Shown: positions 17,919 to 29,178, counted from the stretch's first letter. The stretch is DNA of 64,000 nt from Halopelagius longus (GCF_900100875.1 NZ_FNKQ01000003.1:434001-498000); one strand, 5' to 3'. The notes: generated by a model not told the origin, from the letters alone. Made by a program: numbers and translations.

Positions 17919-19127
17919 TCAGTCGTCCGCGGGGTTTATCGAACCCATGCGCAGGTCCACGTCGCCGGTGCCGATGGATATCGGCTTGCCGACGATGACG
18001 TTCTCGATGACGCCGTCTAAGTCGTCCTCCTCGCCGTGGATGGCCGCGTCCAGCAGGTGGTTGACCGTCACCTCGAACGCGGCGCGGGCGAGGACGGAGT
18101 CCTTCGACCCGGAGATGCCGTGGCGGCCGATGGACTCTATCTCGCCGCGGTTCGTCATGATGTCCGCGACCAACATCAGGTGGCGGACGTTCACGTCGTC
18201 GAGGCCCTGTTCGCGCAGGGTGTCCATCGTCTCGTTGATGATGGCCTCGCGGGCCGCCTCGATGCCGAGTTCGCGGTGGACTTCGTGGATGTTGTTACTC
18301 GTCGTGCGCGAGGCGTCGACGCCCTCGATGGAGAGGACGTCGCCGAAGGCCGAACCCTCGGTGTAGAGGACGAACTCCTCGCGTCCGGTCTCCTCGTTTT
18401 CCTCCTTGCGGATGACGACGCGGGAGATGTCCTCGATGCCCTTGAAGACGATTTCGCGCAGTTCCTCCACGAGTTGGAGGAGTCGGCGGTAGCTCGGCGC
18501 TTCGGGACCGAACTCGATGACGGTGCCCGAACGGTTCGTGCTCACGCCGAGGGCGTCCTCGATGGTCTCGGCTATCTCTTGGGCGACGGTGTCGACGTCG
18601 TTCTCGGTGGGCCACCGCTCCATCAGGGTGTCCTCGTTCAAGTCCACCTGCACGAGCATGTCCGCGACGTTCGTCGAGACGTCGCCGAGGGCGAGAATCT
18701 TCGTGGCCTCCATCGACCAGACGACTTCGTGGGCCTTCTCTCGCTCCGTGGCGTACTCGCCTTCGAGCGGAACCGTCATCATCGGCGTGTCGGGCGTCTT
18801 CCGCGCGTCCACGAGTTCGATGAGGCGCGGAAGTCCCTGCGTCACGTCGATTTCGGCGACGCCCGCGTAGTGGAACGTGTTCATCGTCATCTGCGTCCCG
18901 GGTTCCCCGATGGACTGGGCGGACACCGTTCCGACGGGGTCGAGGGGGTCCACGCGCGTGTCCTGATGGCGGGCTTCGACCGCCCGCGCTATCTCGTCGG
19001 CTTGCTCGGGCGTGACGCCCTCGCGTTCGTCGACGGTGCTGTAGATGCGCTCTTTCAGCCGTCGGGGGAGGTCGTGGTCCTCGATGACGGCTTCGACGTC
19101 TTCGGTTACGTACTCGTAGTCAGTCAT
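17919..19127 (-). CDS. rpoA2: DNA-directed RNA polymerase subunit A''
   Basis: 402 residues, the C-terminal part of the largest subunit, split off in archaea. Signatures are [25 protein letters not shown] (trigger-loop region), [18 protein letters not shown] and the C-terminal [24 protein letters not shown]. It overlaps the end of rpoA1 by 8 nt, so synthesis of A' and A'' is coupled. Confidence 0.98.
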   Translation of the reverse strand: MTDYEYVTEDVEAVIEDHDLPRRLKERIYSTVDEREGVTPEQADEIARAVEARHQDTRVDPLDPVGTVSAQSIGEPGTQMTMNTFHYAGVAEIDVTQGLPRLIELVDARKTPDTPMMTVPLEGEYATEREKAHEVVWSMEATKILALGDVSTNVADMLVQVDLNEDTLMERWPTENDVDTVAQEIAETIEDALGVSTNRSGTVIEFGPEAPSYRRLLQLVEELREIVFKGIEDISRVVIRKEENEETGREEFVLYTEGSAFGDVLSIEGVDASRTTSNNIHEVHRELGIEAAREAIINETMDTLREQGLDDVNVRHLMLVADIMTNRGEIESIGRHGISGSKDSVLARAAFEVTVNHLLDAAIHGEEDDLDGVIENVIVGKPISIGTGDVDLRMGSINPADD

Positions 19128-22050
19128 CCGAGTTCACCCCCGTGGCCTTGTCGAGGCCCGGACCGGCGTACTCCGAGAGGTTCGTCGGCGGTTCGCGGGT
19201 GCCGAGGAACCGCTCTTTCTCCTCTTCCGTGGCGAACTCCGCGTCGAGGACGCGGTCGGCGATGTTGTCCACGTCGATGCCGTCGCCGGCGTCCGAGGAC
19301 ACCTTCACGGGCGAGGTGCCGTCCTCGCCGAACTCGAACTGGACGATGGTGCCCGAGGTGTCGCGCACCGTGCCGTCGTACTGCGCTTCGAGTTCCGACA
19401 GCGCGTTGATGAGGCGACGCTGGAGGTACCCGGACTTCGACGTCCGGACTGCCGTGTCGACCAGCCCTTCGCGGCCGCCCATCGCGTGGAAGAAGAACTC
19501 CCGCGGGGTCAGACCGCTCCGGTAACTGTTCTCGACGAAGCCGTGCGCGCCCGCGGAGAGGTCTTCCTTCTGGAAGTGGCTGAGCGTCCGCCCCTCGTAC
19601 CCGCGGTTGATGCGCTCGCCGCGAACCGCCTGCTGGCCGACGCAGCCGGCCATCTGAGTCAGGTTCAGCATCGAACCGCGCGCCCCGGACCGGGCCATGA
19701 CCACGGCCGGGTTGTCGTCGGTGAAGTGGTCCTCCGCGATTTCGCCGGCGGAGTCGCGGGCCTTGCCGAGCTGCTGCATTATCTTCATCTCCAGCGTCTC
19801 GTCGACGGAGCGACCCGGCAGCGATTCGAGCTCGCCGGCCTCGTAGATGTCGATGAGCTCCTGCACGCGGTCGTAGGCGTTGCCGATGGCCTCGTCGACC
19901 TGTTCGTTCGCCTCCTCCGGAATCGACTCGTCGTCGATGCCGATGGAGAACCCGAAGTGCATGATGGCGCGCATCGCCAGCGAGGCGACTTCGTTGACGA
20001 ACACCCGAGAGCGGGTCTTCGAGTACACCTTCGCCAGCGTGTCCACGATTTCGCCGCCGAACGCGCCGACGGCGTCCTCGTCGATGGTGCCGGCGACGAG
20101 CTGGCCGTCCTCGATTATCACGTCGTCGCCCGTCGAGGAGGTGAACTGGAGGTTCAGGTCGTCGGGCAGCAGTTCCGAGAACAGCTGTCGACCCGTCCAG
20201 TAGGGCGTGCCGTCCTCGTACTCGCCCGCCGGTTCGGGGAGCGTGTCGATGCTCGTCGCACGTAGCAGGTCCAGCGCCTGCGTCTCCGTGAACTCGGGGT
20301 TGCCGTTCGTCAGCAGGTACGTCCCGGAGATGTGGTCCTGAATCGCGCCGATGATGTTCTCACCGAAGCGCGGGCTGAGAATCTGCTCCTGCACGCGCAT
20401 GAGGACGCGCGCCTCGGCGCGGGACTCCTCCGTCTGCAGGGCGTGCATGTTCATCTCGTCGCCGTCGAAGTCGGCGTTGTACGGCGGACAGACGACGGTG
20501 TTGAGGCGGAACGTCTTGTACGGCATCACGACGACTTCGTGCGCCATGATGGACATCCGGTGCAGCGACGGCTGTCGGTTGAAGATGACGATGTCGCCGT
20601 CGATGAGGTGCCGGTTGACCTCCCAGCCGGCCTCGACCTTCTCTGCGAGTTCCTCGCAGTTCTTCTCGGTCACCTTCAGACGGCGGCCGTCGGGGCGCTT
20701 GACGTAGTTCGCGCCGGGGTGACCCTCGGGCCCGTTGCGGACGTACTGTTGGGCCTGTTCGAGGTTCCGCTGGGTCACGTTCATCGTCTGGGTCATCTCG
20801 CGGGCGACCCGTTCGGGGACGCCGACTTCGTTCAGAGACAGCGTCGGGTCCGGCGAGATGACGGTACGCGCCGAGAAGTTCACGCGCTTCCCGGAGAGCG
20901 ACCCGCGGAAGCGGCCCTCCTTCCCCTTCAGGCGCTGGCTGAGCGTCTTCAGCGGACGGCCGGAGCGGTGTCGCGCGGGCGGCGTGCCCGAGATTTCGTT
21001 GTCGATGAACGTCGTGACGTGGTACTGGAGCAGTTCCCACAGGTCCTCGATGATGAGCTGCGGGGCACCCGCCTCGCGGTTCTCCATGAACCGCTGGTTG
21101 ATGCGGATGATGTCGACCAGCTTGTGCGTCAGGTCGTCCTCGGAGCGTTGGCCGTTGTCGAGCGTGATGGACGGACGCGCCGTCACCGGCGGCACCGGCA
21201 GGACGGTCAGAATCATCCACTCGGGGCGGGCGCGACTCGGGTCGACGCCCAGCGTCTCGATGTCCTCGTCCGGGATGTCCTCGAACCAGTCGCGGATGTC
21301 CGAGGGCATCAGCTTGTTCATGTCCTCCTCGGTGAGGTCCATGTCGAGGGCCTTCTCCAGCTTCTTGCGGTCCTCGCCGACGGGGCGGAACTCGCCGGAG
21401 AGGATCTGGTTGATGCGGCTCACGTCGAGCCCCGTCTTGTCCGCGAGTTCGCTGGGGCCGATGCCCTCGTCGTCCTCGTCGTCGGGGTCCGGCTGCATCG
21501 CGTCGGCGATGCGCTCGGAGTAGTCGCCCGCGAGGACGTCTTGGACCTCGTAGTAGGTGGTCGGCTTCTCGTGTTTGATGTCGTGCTGGGGGGAGCCGCA
21601 GTGGGGGCACCGCTTCGCCTTCCGAGCCTGTCGGACGGCGGACTTCAGCACGTTCGTCCAGTCCTCGCCGAGTTCGTGCGTCCGGTCGAGGCCCTCGCGG
21701 AACTCCGCTTGCTCCTCCTCGGTGAGCGCGAGGTGGCCGCACTCGCGGCACGTCGCGCGGAGGAGGCGACGGATGAGCTTCGTGAAGCCGACGTGGATGA
21801 CGGGCGCGGCCAGTTCGATGTGGCCGAAGTGCCCGTTACACGACCCCGAGTGCTGGCCGCAGGTGCGGCACTGCAGGCCGGGGTCGATGACGCCGAGTCG
21901 GGGGTCCATCAGGCCCATGTCGATGGGGTACCCGTCGTCGTCGTAAGTGTCCGCGGTGATGACCTTCGTCGCGGACATGTCTCGGTACGTCTCCGGGTCC
22001 ATCAGCCCGAACTGGATGGCTCCGATCTCTTTGGGTGTCTGCATTGACAT
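19120..22050 (-). CDS. rpoA1: DNA-directed RNA polymerase subunit A'
   Basis: 976 residues, the N-terminal two thirds of the largest subunit. Zinc sites are C61xxC64...C71xxH74, C101xxC104 and C148xxC151; the catalytic loop NADFDGD is at 525-531. Residues of about 176-247 form an extra segment, including an XRE-like helix-turn-helix reading ([20 protein letters not shown]), inserted before the conserved [10 protein letters not shown] block, so the protein is nearly 100 residues longer than non-halophilic A'. Met1 at 22050 or Met3 at 22044 could be used. It starts 28 nt after rpoB1. Confidence 0.98.
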   Translation of the reverse strand: MSMQTPKEIGAIQFGLMDPETYRDMSATKVITADTYDDDGYPIDMGLMDPRLGVIDPGLQCRTCGQHSGSCNGHFGHIELAAPVIHVGFTKLIRRLLRATCRECGHLALTEEEQAEFREGLDRTHELGEDWTNVLKSAVRQARKAKRCPHCGSPQHDIKHEKPTTYYEVQDVLAGDYSERIADAMQPDPDDEDDEGIGPSELADKTGLDVSRINQILSGEFRPVGEDRKKLEKALDMDLTEEDMNKLMPSDIRDWFEDIPDEDIETLGVDPSRARPEWMILTVLPVPPVTARPSITLDNGQRSEDDLTHKLVDIIRINQRFMENREAGAPQLIIEDLWELLQYHVTTFIDNEISGTPPARHRSGRPLKTLSQRLKGKEGRFRGSLSGKRVNFSARTVISPDPTLSLNEVGVPERVAREMTQTMNVTQRNLEQAQQYVRNGPEGHPGANYVKRPDGRRLKVTEKNCEELAEKVEAGWEVNRHLIDGDIVIFNRQPSLHRMSIMAHEVVVMPYKTFRLNTVVCPPYNADFDGDEMNMHALQTEESRAEARVLMRVQEQILSPRFGENIIGAIQDHISGTYLLTNGNPEFTETQALDLLRATSIDTLPEPAGEYEDGTPYWTGRQLFSELLPDDLNLQFTSSTGDDVIIEDGQLVAGTIDEDAVGAFGGEIVDTLAKVYSKTRSRVFVNEVASLAMRAIMHFGFSIGIDDESIPEEANEQVDEAIGNAYDRVQELIDIYEAGELESLPGRSVDETLEMKIMQQLGKARDSAGEIAEDHFTDDNPAVVMARSGARGSMLNLTQMAGCVGQQAVRGERINRGYEGRTLSHFQKEDLSAGAHGFVENSYRSGLTPREFFFHAMGGREGLVDTAVRTSKSGYLQRRLINALSELEAQYDGTVRDTSGTIVQFEFGEDGTSPVKVSSDAGDGIDVDNIADRVLDAEFATEEEKERFLGTREPPTNLSEYAGPGLDKATGVNSDD
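21310..21525 (-). other. HTH-like insert within rpoA1
   Basis: Codons of about 176-247 of A'. After the acidic DPDDEDDEG run, the segment [20 protein letters not shown] reads like the helix 2-turn-helix 3 of Cro/C1-type DNA-binding domains, followed by [19 protein letters not shown], again XRE-like. It is inserted in the clamp region ahead of [15 protein letters not shown]. The helix-turn-helix reading is by eye. Confidence 0.55.
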
Positions 22051-22078
22051 TGTGTGGGGTGACAGGTGGTGGGGGTGG

Positions 22079-23908
22079 TTAGACCGCGTCCTCTAAGTCG
22101 AGTCGCGGTCGGATGCCGAGCGCGATCATCTCGTCGAGCAGCAGCTTGAACGCGTAGCTGATCTCTATCTCGTGGATGTTGTCCTCGTCGCCGGTGACGG
22201 GGTCGTAGATGCGGCGCTGGTCGCGGTCCTCGACGGCGACCATGCCGGTGTCGGCGGAGATGTACACCGTCTCCTTGTCGGAGGAGTCCAGCAGGCGTTC
22301 CTGCAGGACCATCGCCGCGCCGTGTCCGATGACGGTGTCGCGTTCCATCTCCCCGAGGCGAAGGCCACCCTCGCGGGCGCGACCCTCGGTCGGTTGTCGG
22401 GTGAGAACCTGCACGGGACCGCGGGAACGGGCGTGCAGCTTGTTGCTCACCATGTGGTACAGCTTGTGGTAGAAGATGATGCCGACGAATATCTCGGCCT
22501 CGATCTTCTCTCCGGTGACGCCGGAGTACATGACCTCCTTGCCGGAGGACTTGAACCCGTGTTCCTCCAAGGCGTTGCGGAGTTCGGACTCGTCTTCGCC
22601 TTGGAAGGCGGTCCCGTCCACGCGGCGGCCCTCGAGTGCGCCGACCTTGCCGCCGAGCATCTCGAGCACGTGACCGACCGTCATGCGCGACGGGAGGGCG
22701 TGCGGGTTGAGCACCAGGTCGGGGACGACGCCCTGTTCGGTGAAGGGCATGTCCTCCTGCGGCGCGAGGTGGCCGACGACACCCTTCTGGCCGTGGCGGG
22801 ACGCGAACTTGTCGCCGAGTTCCGGAATCCGCTGGTCGCGGACCGACACCTTGGCGAGTTTCGAGCCGTCTTCGCCCTCCATCAGGGTGACGGTGTCGAC
22901 GACGCCGGATTCGCCCGACCGCATCGTCACGGACGTCTCGCGGCGCTTCTGCGGCGAGAGACCGCCCATGTCGTCCGGCTCTTCGAGGAACCGCGGCGGC
23001 GACGTCTTCCCGAGGAGCACGGAGTTCTCGTCCACGCGCGTCTCGGGATTGACGAGACCGTCCTCGTCGAGGTGGGTGTACGCGTCTTCACCGCGCGCGC
23101 CGCGGACGTCCTGGCTGGGGACCTCGAATCGGTCCTCCTGTCCGCCGGGGTAGCGGCGTTCCTCGCCCTCGTAGGTCCGGAAGAAGTGCGACCGGGCCAT
23201 CGCGCGGTCCACGGAGCCCTTGTTCATGACGAGTGCGTCCTCGATGTTGAACCCCTCGTAGGACATCACGGCGACGGTGAAGTTCTGCGCCGCCGGTCGC
23301 TCGTCGAATCCGATCTGTTCGGTCGTCTGCGTCTTCACCATCGACAACTGCGGGTAGTGCAGGAGGTGCTGACGCGTGTCGGGGCGGATGCGGTAGTTCG
23401 CCGCCGGAATCCCGAGCGACTGCTTCATCATCCCCGCGCCCATGGTAATGCGCGGCGAGGCGTTGTGCTCGGGGTACGGAATCATCCCCGACCCGATACT
23501 GAAGATGAGCGAGGGGTCGATTTCGAGGTGGGTGTGGTCCTGGGTGAGGTCCTCCTCGTCGACGGCGACGTAGATGTCCTCTTCCTCCTCGGCGTCGATG
23601 AACTCGATGTAGCCGCGTTCGACCAGGTCCTCGAACTCGAGTTCGCCCGCGTCGACCGCTTCTATCTCCTCGTCGCCGAGCAGGGGTTCGCCGTCCTCGA
23701 CGACGATGAGGGGTCGCCGCGCGCGCCCCGCGTCGGCGTTGATTATGACCTCGCGGGTGCGCTCTTTGACGGAGACGTTGACCATCTCGCTGATGTCGCC
23801 GCGGCGGCGCGCCTCGCGAATCTGCTCCGCGAGTTGGTTGGGGTCGGGGTGCGTCCCGATCAAACTCCCGTTGACGTACACCTTCGCTTCTCGTGTTGCC
23901 TGAGCCAT
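22079..23908 (-). CDS. rpoB1: DNA-directed RNA polymerase subunit B'
   Basis: 609 residues, the C-terminal half of the second largest subunit. Conserved blocks are [55 protein letters not shown] (substrate-binding region), [21 protein letters not shown] and [32 protein letters not shown]. The gap to rpoB2 is only 3 nt, so B'' and B' are made from one message. Confidence 0.98.
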   Translation of the reverse strand: MAQATREAKVYVNGSLIGTHPDPNQLAEQIREARRRGDISEMVNVSVKERTREVIINADAGRARRPLIVVEDGEPLLGDEEIEAVDAGELEFEDLVERGYIEFIDAEEEEDIYVAVDEEDLTQDHTHLEIDPSLIFSIGSGMIPYPEHNASPRITMGAGMMKQSLGIPAANYRIRPDTRQHLLHYPQLSMVKTQTTEQIGFDERPAAQNFTVAVMSYEGFNIEDALVMNKGSVDRAMARSHFFRTYEGEERRYPGGQEDRFEVPSQDVRGARGEDAYTHLDEDGLVNPETRVDENSVLLGKTSPPRFLEEPDDMGGLSPQKRRETSVTMRSGESGVVDTVTLMEGEDGSKLAKVSVRDQRIPELGDKFASRHGQKGVVGHLAPQEDMPFTEQGVVPDLVLNPHALPSRMTVGHVLEMLGGKVGALEGRRVDGTAFQGEDESELRNALEEHGFKSSGKEVMYSGVTGEKIEAEIFVGIIFYHKLYHMVSNKLHARSRGPVQVLTRQPTEGRAREGGLRLGEMERDTVIGHGAAMVLQERLLDSSDKETVYISADTGMVAVEDRDQRRIYDPVTGDEDNIHEIEISYAFKLLLDEMIALGIRPRLDLEDAV

Positions 23909-23911
23909 GTT

Positions 23912-25483
23912 TCAGTCGTCCGCAGGCGCCGACGTGGAGTCGGGGCGTTCGATTCCGGGGATGCCCTCGACGCCCATCGACGCGAGTTCTCGTTTGAGTT
24001 CCTGTTCGTCCTCGACGTTCTGGGAGAGCTCCATCGCCTGCGCGAAGTTCTTCACCAGCCCACAGTTCGGTCCCTCCGGCGTTTCGGAGGGGCCGATGCG
24101 ACCCCACTGGGTCGCGTGCAGGTCCCGCGCCTCGAAGTGCGGCTGACTCCGCGAGAGCGGACTGCGGAGTCGGCGGAGGTGAGAGAGAACGCCCATGTAG
24201 TCCGTCCGGTCGACCAACTGGGAGACGCCGGAGCGGCCGCCGACCCAGTTCCCGGTTGCGATGGGGTGTTCGAGACGTTCCGTGAGCACGTCCGAACGGA
24301 CGACGGTGTTGACCGTCAACTGACGGTTACGCATGTTCGCGCGTTCCAGCTGGTACTTCACGTCGCGTGCGAGCTTGTTGAGCGCCGTCCGGAACAGGTC
24401 CTTCATCAGGTCGCCCGAGACCTTGAGGCGCTTGTTCGCGTAGTGGTCCTTGTCGTCGGAGTCGCGGCGCTGAAGCGCGAGCTCGAAGCACGCCTCGGCC
24501 ATCCGGCAGAGGTAGAACGCCTTGTTGATGCGGACTTCCTCCTCCTCGACGCCCTCCTCGTGGAGGTGCGGGAGCAGGTAGCGGTCGATGACGTAGTTCG
24601 CCCGCTTCAGCTGGTAGTTCTTGCCCTGCCCGCCGGCGACGCGCTTCCCGAGCTTCTCGATGGCTTCTTCCTCGGTCTGGACCTCGGCCTCCTCTAAGTT
24701 CTCCAGCATGAACTTGACGACCTCGGGGTCGTCGGAGACGCGGTGGACGATCTCCTCGTCGGATTCGAGTCCGAGCGCGCGGACGAGGGTGACGAAGTTG
24801 ACGCTGCCCGAGACCGAGGGGAACGACACTTCGAGGATGCCCTCGCGGTTGCGCTCACAGAGGACGAGCGCGCGGTACCCGCGGCGCTGGGAGAACGTCT
24901 TCGCGACCTGAATCTCGTCGCCGTACTTCGTGTCGTACTCGGCGAGAATCTTGTTCGGCGCGAGGTCCTCGGAGGTCATGAGGACGCGCTCCGAGCCGTT
25001 GACGATGAAGTAGCCGCCGGGGTCTACGGGGTCCTCGCCGATTTCGACGAGTTCCTCGTCGGAGAGGCCGGTGATGTTACACTTCGTAGAACCGACCATG
25101 ATGGGCATGCGGCCCACCTTCGTCTCGGTCGTGTCGACGACGACTTCCTCTTCGTCCTCGCCGCCGCGGACGATGGACATCTCCATGAACACCGGCGCGG
25201 CGTAGGTGATGTTCCGGAGGCGCGCTTCCTGCGGGAACAGCAGTTCCTCGGAACCGTCGGCCTCGCGGACGCGGGGCGTCTCCACGCGCACGTCGCCCAG
25301 TTCGACGTACACGGGTTCTTCGCCCTCTTTGTCGCCGATGTCCGTATCGACGGTCGCCTTCTCGTCGACGACTTCCTGCATGCCGCGTTCGAGGAACGCG
25401 TTGAACGAGCGGAAGTGGTGTTCTGCGAGCCGTTCCTCCGAGAAGTACTCACGTGATACTACGCGTCGATCCTGTCGGTTCAT
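23912..25483 (-). CDS. rpoB2: DNA-directed RNA polymerase subunit B''
   Basis: 523 residues, the N-terminal half of the second largest subunit, with the family blocks [32 protein letters not shown]-type segment ([13 protein letters not shown]) and [28 protein letters not shown] at the C-terminal split point. Its first 4 nt overlap the end of rpoH. Confidence 0.98.
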   Translation of the reverse strand: MNRQDRRVVSREYFSEERLAEHHFRSFNAFLERGMQEVVDEKATVDTDIGDKEGEEPVYVELGDVRVETPRVREADGSEELLFPQEARLRNITYAAPVFMEMSIVRGGEDEEEVVVDTTETKVGRMPIMVGSTKCNITGLSDEELVEIGEDPVDPGGYFIVNGSERVLMTSEDLAPNKILAEYDTKYGDEIQVAKTFSQRRGYRALVLCERNREGILEVSFPSVSGSVNFVTLVRALGLESDEEIVHRVSDDPEVVKFMLENLEEAEVQTEEEAIEKLGKRVAGGQGKNYQLKRANYVIDRYLLPHLHEEGVEEEEVRINKAFYLCRMAEACFELALQRRDSDDKDHYANKRLKVSGDLMKDLFRTALNKLARDVKYQLERANMRNRQLTVNTVVRSDVLTERLEHPIATGNWVGGRSGVSQLVDRTDYMGVLSHLRRLRSPLSRSQPHFEARDLHATQWGRIGPSETPEGPNCGLVKNFAQAMELSQNVEDEQELKRELASMGVEGIPGIERPDSTSAPADD

Positions 25484-25707
25484 TCGATCACCAGTCGGTA
25501 TGTGACCGCCGTGTCCGTGGTACGGGAGTCACGAACGATTTTCACGACGTCGCCGACTTCCGCGTCGTCGGGCAACGCCTTGTCTGTCCGCTTTATCTTG
25601 GGTAGGTTCGTGCGGGTGACGTCGTACTCCGCCAGCACTTCCTCGACCTCCTCTTCGTCGAGGACCGTGTGCTCTGGAACCAGTTTGTGTTGGCTTACGT
25701 CTACCAT
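25480..25707 (-). CDS. rpoH: DNA-directed RNA polymerase subunit H
   Basis: 75 residues, matching the C-terminal globular domain of eukaryotic Rpb5, as usual for archaea ([37 protein letters not shown]). It is the first gene of the polymerase operon. A TATA-like GCGTTAAATG lies about 80 nt upstream (25782-25791, minus), which would leave a leader of roughly 50 nt. Confidence 0.97.
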   Translation of the reverse strand: MVDVSQHKLVPEHTVLDEEEVEEVLAEYDVTRTNLPKIKRTDKALPDDAEVGDVVKIVRDSRTTDTAVTYRLVIE

Positions 25708-25947
25708 GGGTGGTTAACGTGGGTGTGGGTTGGGGAAGAAGTTCTCACGGGATACTACAGCCTCGTTAGGGGAGCAGGCATTTAACGCTTGCCAACTGGA
25801 CTCGAAAAGCACCGCTCATCGGCACGAGCGCAAAAGCGCGCTCGCACGACGGCTCGTGTTACTTGGCCACATTGTATGTCGTGGATAAATGCTTTCCGGC
25901 GGGCGGACTCGCGGTAGCGCACCCCACGGTGCGTCAAGATGATAAGC

Positions 25948-25960
25948 CTTATTTATAACA
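25948..25960 (+). promoter_or_regulatory. TATA box of the first tRNA-Asp
   Basis: CTTATTTATAACA lies about 30 nt before the mature tRNA 5' end at 25985, a standard archaeal core promoter position. Confidence 0.65.
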
Positions 25961-25984
25961 CCGGGCAACGAAAGGATGGAGCCA

Positions 25985-26057
25985 GCCCGGGTGGTGTAGT
26001 GGCCCATCATACGACCCTGTCACGGTCGTGACGCGGGTTCAAATCCCGCCTCGGGCG
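25985..26057 (+). tRNA. tRNA-Asp(GTC), copy 1
   Basis: A 73-nt cloverleaf: acceptor GCCCGGG pairs with CTCGGGC (one G-U) with discriminator G; D-arm GGTGTAGTGGCCCATC; anticodon loop CTGTCAC gives GTC; T-arm GCGGG TTCAAAT CCCGC. It is identical to the second copy at 26362-26434. Confidence 0.97.
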
Positions 26058-26170
26058 CTTTCTCAGCGAACTATTCCGGCGAGCACCGCCTAGCGTGTGC
26101 TCGCCACCCGTGAGCGTCGAAAGCGGTTACGAAGGGATTTGAAGCAGGGAGTGAGCGCAGCGAACGACCG

Positions 26171-26193
26171 GGGTTCAAATCCCGCCTCGGGCG
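26171..26193 (+). repeat. Exact copy of the tRNA-Asp 3' end
   Basis: 23 nt identical to 26035-26057, without the rest of the cloverleaf. It looks like an attachment-site remnant of a past integration or part of a tandem duplication. No integrase gene is near. Confidence 0.6.
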
Positions 26194-26322
26194 TTCTTCT
26201 GAAACTGACCGCCGAGCGAGGCGTCTCGTCGCCGAGCAATCAGAGCGACCGAAGCCCCGACTACGTCTCCGAGTCACCGACCAGCGGATGGGACCGACCG
26301 CCACACCGCACCAAACTGAAAA

Positions 26323-26333
26323 GCCTTAACAAC
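26323..26333 (+). promoter_or_regulatory. TATA-like element of the second tRNA-Asp
   Basis: GCCTTAACAAC lies about 34 nt upstream of the mature 5' end at 26362; it is weaker than that of copy 1. Confidence 0.45.
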
Positions 26334-26361
26334 TACTGCGGGAAAGAGACGGGTGAAGCGT

Positions 26362-26434
26362 GCCCGGGTGGTGTAGTGGCCCATCATACGACCCTGTCAC
26401 GGTCGTGACGCGGGTTCAAATCCCGCCTCGGGCG
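26362..26434 (+). tRNA. tRNA-Asp(GTC), copy 2
   Basis: Identical over 73 nt to copy 1, 377 nt downstream of it. The flanks are related as well, so the two genes arose by tandem duplication of a block that includes the downstream scar. Confidence 0.97.
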
Positions 26435-26500
26435 CTTTCTCTGATTTCTACTCCCACAGCGAGGCGTTTTATCGCCGAGCGGGCGCGAGTAGAATCTGTG

Positions 26501-26571
26501 AGCGGTCACGAAGGGATTTGAACGAGGGAGCGACTGCAAAGGAGCGACCGGAGTTCACAATCCCGCCTCGG
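26501..26571 (+). repeat. Degenerate repeat unit after tRNA-Asp copy 2
   Basis: AGCGGTCACGAAGGGATTTG through TCCCGCCTCGG matches the unit at 26122-26190 with scattered changes; the tRNA-derived end (GAGTTCACAATCCCGCCTCGG) is mutated. It is a scar of the same kind. Confidence 0.55.
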
Positions 26572-26599
26572 TCTCGTAAAACCGACCGCCGAGCGACGG

Positions 26600-29053
26600 C
26601 TATCTCGTCCGTATCTCGAACCGCGCGCCGCCCTCGTCGCTGTCGGTCAGCGTCACCTCCCAGTCGTGGGCCTCCGCGATACCGCGGACGATGCTGAGGC
26701 CGAATCCGGTTCCATCCTCGCCGGTGGAGAACCCACGCTCGAACGCGTTTTCGCGGTGCTCGGCGGGGACGCCGACGCCGTCGTCCTCGACGAAGAACCC
26801 CTCGCCGTCGTCGAGAGCGCCCACCCGGACGGTGATGCCGTTCAAACGGTTACTCGCGGAGCCGTGTTCGACGCTGTTCCGAAACAGGTTCTCGAGAATC
26901 GTCGTGAGGCGTTCGGGGTCGGCGTCGACCGTCGGCGGATCCGTCACGTCGAGAGTGGCGTCCCCCGTGGCGATGACGCGCCACGAACGTTCCGCCAGTT
27001 CCGCCACCCGCGTCGGTTCCGTCTCGCCGACGGCCTGTCCCTGTCGCGCGAGAGAGAGGAGGTCGGAGATGAGATGCGCCATTCGCTCGTGTGCGCGTTC
27101 GATTCGCTCGAAGTGGTCCGCCGCCTCCGGCGAATCGCAGGTTTCGCTTGCGAGGTCGAGATACCCCCGAGCGACCGAGAGCGGGTTTCTGAGGTCGTGG
27201 CTGACGACGCTGGCGAACTCCTCTAAGCGGTCGTTCTGGCGTTCGAGTTCGGCCTCGCGCGCCCGGAGGAGTTGCGTCCGTTCCGCTCGGTCGAGCGCCG
27301 CCTCCACCGTCGCACCCAGGAGGTTCATGAGCCGAACGTCGGACTCGTCGAACGTGTCGGGTTCGAGGACGCCGAACGAGAGGACGCCGTGGTCGCTCAG
27401 CGGAACGTACATCACGGACCCGACCCCCGTCCGGTCGTAAGCGTCGTCTATCTCCGCGGCGGAGTCGAAGACGGCCGGTTCGCCGGAATCGAATACCTTC
27501 CAGATGGCGTTCTCGTCCCGGAAGTACGGCGGTCGCTCGCCCAACACGTCGAGCGTCCGGTCGGACGCCGCCACCGACACGAGGGCGTCGTCGTCCTCGT
27601 CGTACAGGCGAAGGCCGTGGATGGGGTAGCCGAGGATGTCCTCGATGTCGTCTATCGCCACTTCGGCCACCTCCTCGGGCGTCTCCGCGCGCATCAGTCT
27701 CCGGGCCGTCTCGTGGAGACTGTTCAGCGTCCGCTCGTGGTGCTTTCGGTCCGTGATGTCGGTGTAGATGCCGTACACCCGGTTCGTGCCGCCGTCGGGG
27801 TCCAGCGGAACCGCCCGGAGGAGGAAGTCGCGGGTCCCGTGGGCCGTCTTCCGTCGCACCTCGCGTTCGACGGCGGCGCCGCCGACGGCGTCTCGGTTGT
27901 AGTCGTTCGCCGTCTCTCGATCCTCCGAGAGGACGATTACGTCGTCGATGTTCTCCCCCACGACGGTCGATTCGTCGTAGCCGAACACCTCCTCGAACGC
28001 CGGGTTGGTGCTTCTGACGATGGGTTCGCCGTCGACGTACTCGACGTCGATGATGGCGTCGCTCGCGTTCCGAAAGAGGACGGCGATTCGGTCGCGCTCC
28101 TCCCTGAGTGCGGCCTCGCGCGCCGCCCTGTCGAGGGCCGTCTCCGCGTTCGCCGCGAGGAGGCGGGTCAAATCGAGCGCACCCGGCGGGATGACCCGTC
28201 GCTCCGTCCCCGTGCTCCCGACGAGAAGCAGTCCGTGCTCGCCGAGGGGGACGACGATGGCCGGTCCGAGGCGCGCGGAGGCGCCGAATCGATCGCCCGT
28301 GTCCTCGAAGAGGCGCGGTTCGCCGGCGCGGAACAGTTCGTACGCATTCGTCTCCGGGCCGTACGTCCGGTCGAGTAACTCCGGGACCAACTCCCGCGCG
28401 GCGTCCGACGCCGCGATGGGGTCGATACGCCGCTCCTCGGGGTCGTGAGCGCCGAAGACCGCGATGTCGAGTTCGAGCACTTCGCTGGCCGTCCGGACGG
28501 TTATCTCCGCCACCTCGGCGGTGTCGCCGGCGCGAAGCAGTTCGCGGTTCGTCTCGTGGAGGCGCGTCAGAATCTCCTCCCGACCGCCTCCCCGGCCCGT
28601 GGTCGCCGCGTCCGCCTCGGCGGCGACGTGGCGAGCGATTCGGTCCGCGAGGACCGCGATACCGCGGGAGACGCCCCCGTCGTCGCCGGACGACGCTCCC
28701 TCGGCGGTGACCGCGCCCGACTCGCGAACGACGTCCGTGAAGCCGTCCCGCGCGCGCCGTTCGAGTTCGTCGTACGGTTCGGGCCCGTACGCGAGAATCG
28801 GCCCTCGATACCCCGCATCGCGGACGTGCGTCGGGAGGACGCCCGTCTCGACGAGGTCGATTACGACGCAGTCGGCGCTCTCGAACGCGTCGGCCGCCGA
28901 ACCCCGACCGTCCGCCCGAGGCACGTCGGTGACGCCGGCGACGTCGTCCGGCGTCGCCTCGCGAACCGTGAACCCGTCGCCCGCCCCCTGAAGCGACGTC
29001 GCTACCGACCGTCTTCGCTCTTCGTCGCCGGAGACGTACAACACCGTCGTCAT
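26600..29053 (-). CDS. Multi-domain sensor histidine kinase (REC-like, GAF, PAS, GAF, HisKA, HATPase)
   Basis: 817 residues. The N-terminus (1-125) is a degenerate receiver-like domain (TTVLYVSGDEERR, DCVVIDLVETG), then a GAF (about 190-320), a PAS (about 330-450, FRNASDAIIDVEYVDG, NPAFEEVFGYDES), a second GAF (about 470-600), a HisKA with SHDLRNPL (His619) and an HATPase with ENLFRNSVEHG, DDGVGVP and GTGFGLSI. No transmembrane segment is seen, so it should be a soluble or peripheral sensor of redox, light or small ligands. No response regulator is adjacent. ATG 29053 (MTTVLYVSG) is chosen because the longer frame adds nonsense sequence. Confidence 0.94.
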   Translation of the reverse strand: MTTVLYVSGDEERRRSVATSLQGAGDGFTVREATPDDVAGVTDVPRADGRGSAADAFESADCVVIDLVETGVLPTHVRDAGYRGPILAYGPEPYDELERRARDGFTDVVRESGAVTAEGASSGDDGGVSRGIAVLADRIARHVAAEADAATTGRGGGREEILTRLHETNRELLRAGDTAEVAEITVRTASEVLELDIAVFGAHDPEERRIDPIAASDAARELVPELLDRTYGPETNAYELFRAGEPRLFEDTGDRFGASARLGPAIVVPLGEHGLLLVGSTGTERRVIPPGALDLTRLLAANAETALDRAAREAALREERDRIAVLFRNASDAIIDVEYVDGEPIVRSTNPAFEEVFGYDESTVVGENIDDVIVLSEDRETANDYNRDAVGGAAVEREVRRKTAHGTRDFLLRAVPLDPDGGTNRVYGIYTDITDRKHHERTLNSLHETARRLMRAETPEEVAEVAIDDIEDILGYPIHGLRLYDEDDDALVSVAASDRTLDVLGERPPYFRDENAIWKVFDSGEPAVFDSAAEIDDAYDRTGVGSVMYVPLSDHGVLSFGVLEPDTFDESDVRLMNLLGATVEAALDRAERTQLLRAREAELERQNDRLEEFASVVSHDLRNPLSVARGYLDLASETCDSPEAADHFERIERAHERMAHLISDLLSLARQGQAVGETEPTRVAELAERSWRVIATGDATLDVTDPPTVDADPERLTTILENLFRNSVEHGSASNRLNGITVRVGALDDGEGFFVEDDGVGVPAEHRENAFERGFSTGEDGTGFGLSIVRGIAEAHDWEVTLTDSDEGGARFEIRTR

Positions 29054-29178
29054 GGATGTGGGTGCCGGCCGAAGGAGCGTCCGACCGGCGTCTGCACGTA
29101 CTCTGTCAGGGGGGCATATAAACGCCCACGGTAACGACACCCACGAGAAGCGCCGCGGACGCGAGGGGGATTTCGCGG

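Larger units (their letters stand above)
26058..26361. repeat. Spacer between the tRNA-Asp genes with a decayed tRNA 3' copy
   Basis: No gene is seen here. At 26122-26193 lies a unit beginning AGCGGTTACGAAGGGATTTGAA and ending with the exact last 23 nt of tRNA-Asp (26171-26193 equals 26035-26057). A second, more decayed copy of the unit follows the other tRNA at 26501-26571. A TATA-like GCCTTAACAAC at 26323-26333 serves the second tRNA. Confidence 0.6.

Noticed and set aside
22172-24697. Open frame of more than 800 codons opposite rpoB1/rpoB2
   Set aside because: It crosses two conserved genes on the other strand and shows no protein-like motifs, only the composition of antisense frames in GC-rich DNA.
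26171-26193. Third tRNA-Asp gene
   Set aside because: Only the last 23 nt of the tRNA are present; acceptor 5' strand, D-arm and anticodon arm are missing.
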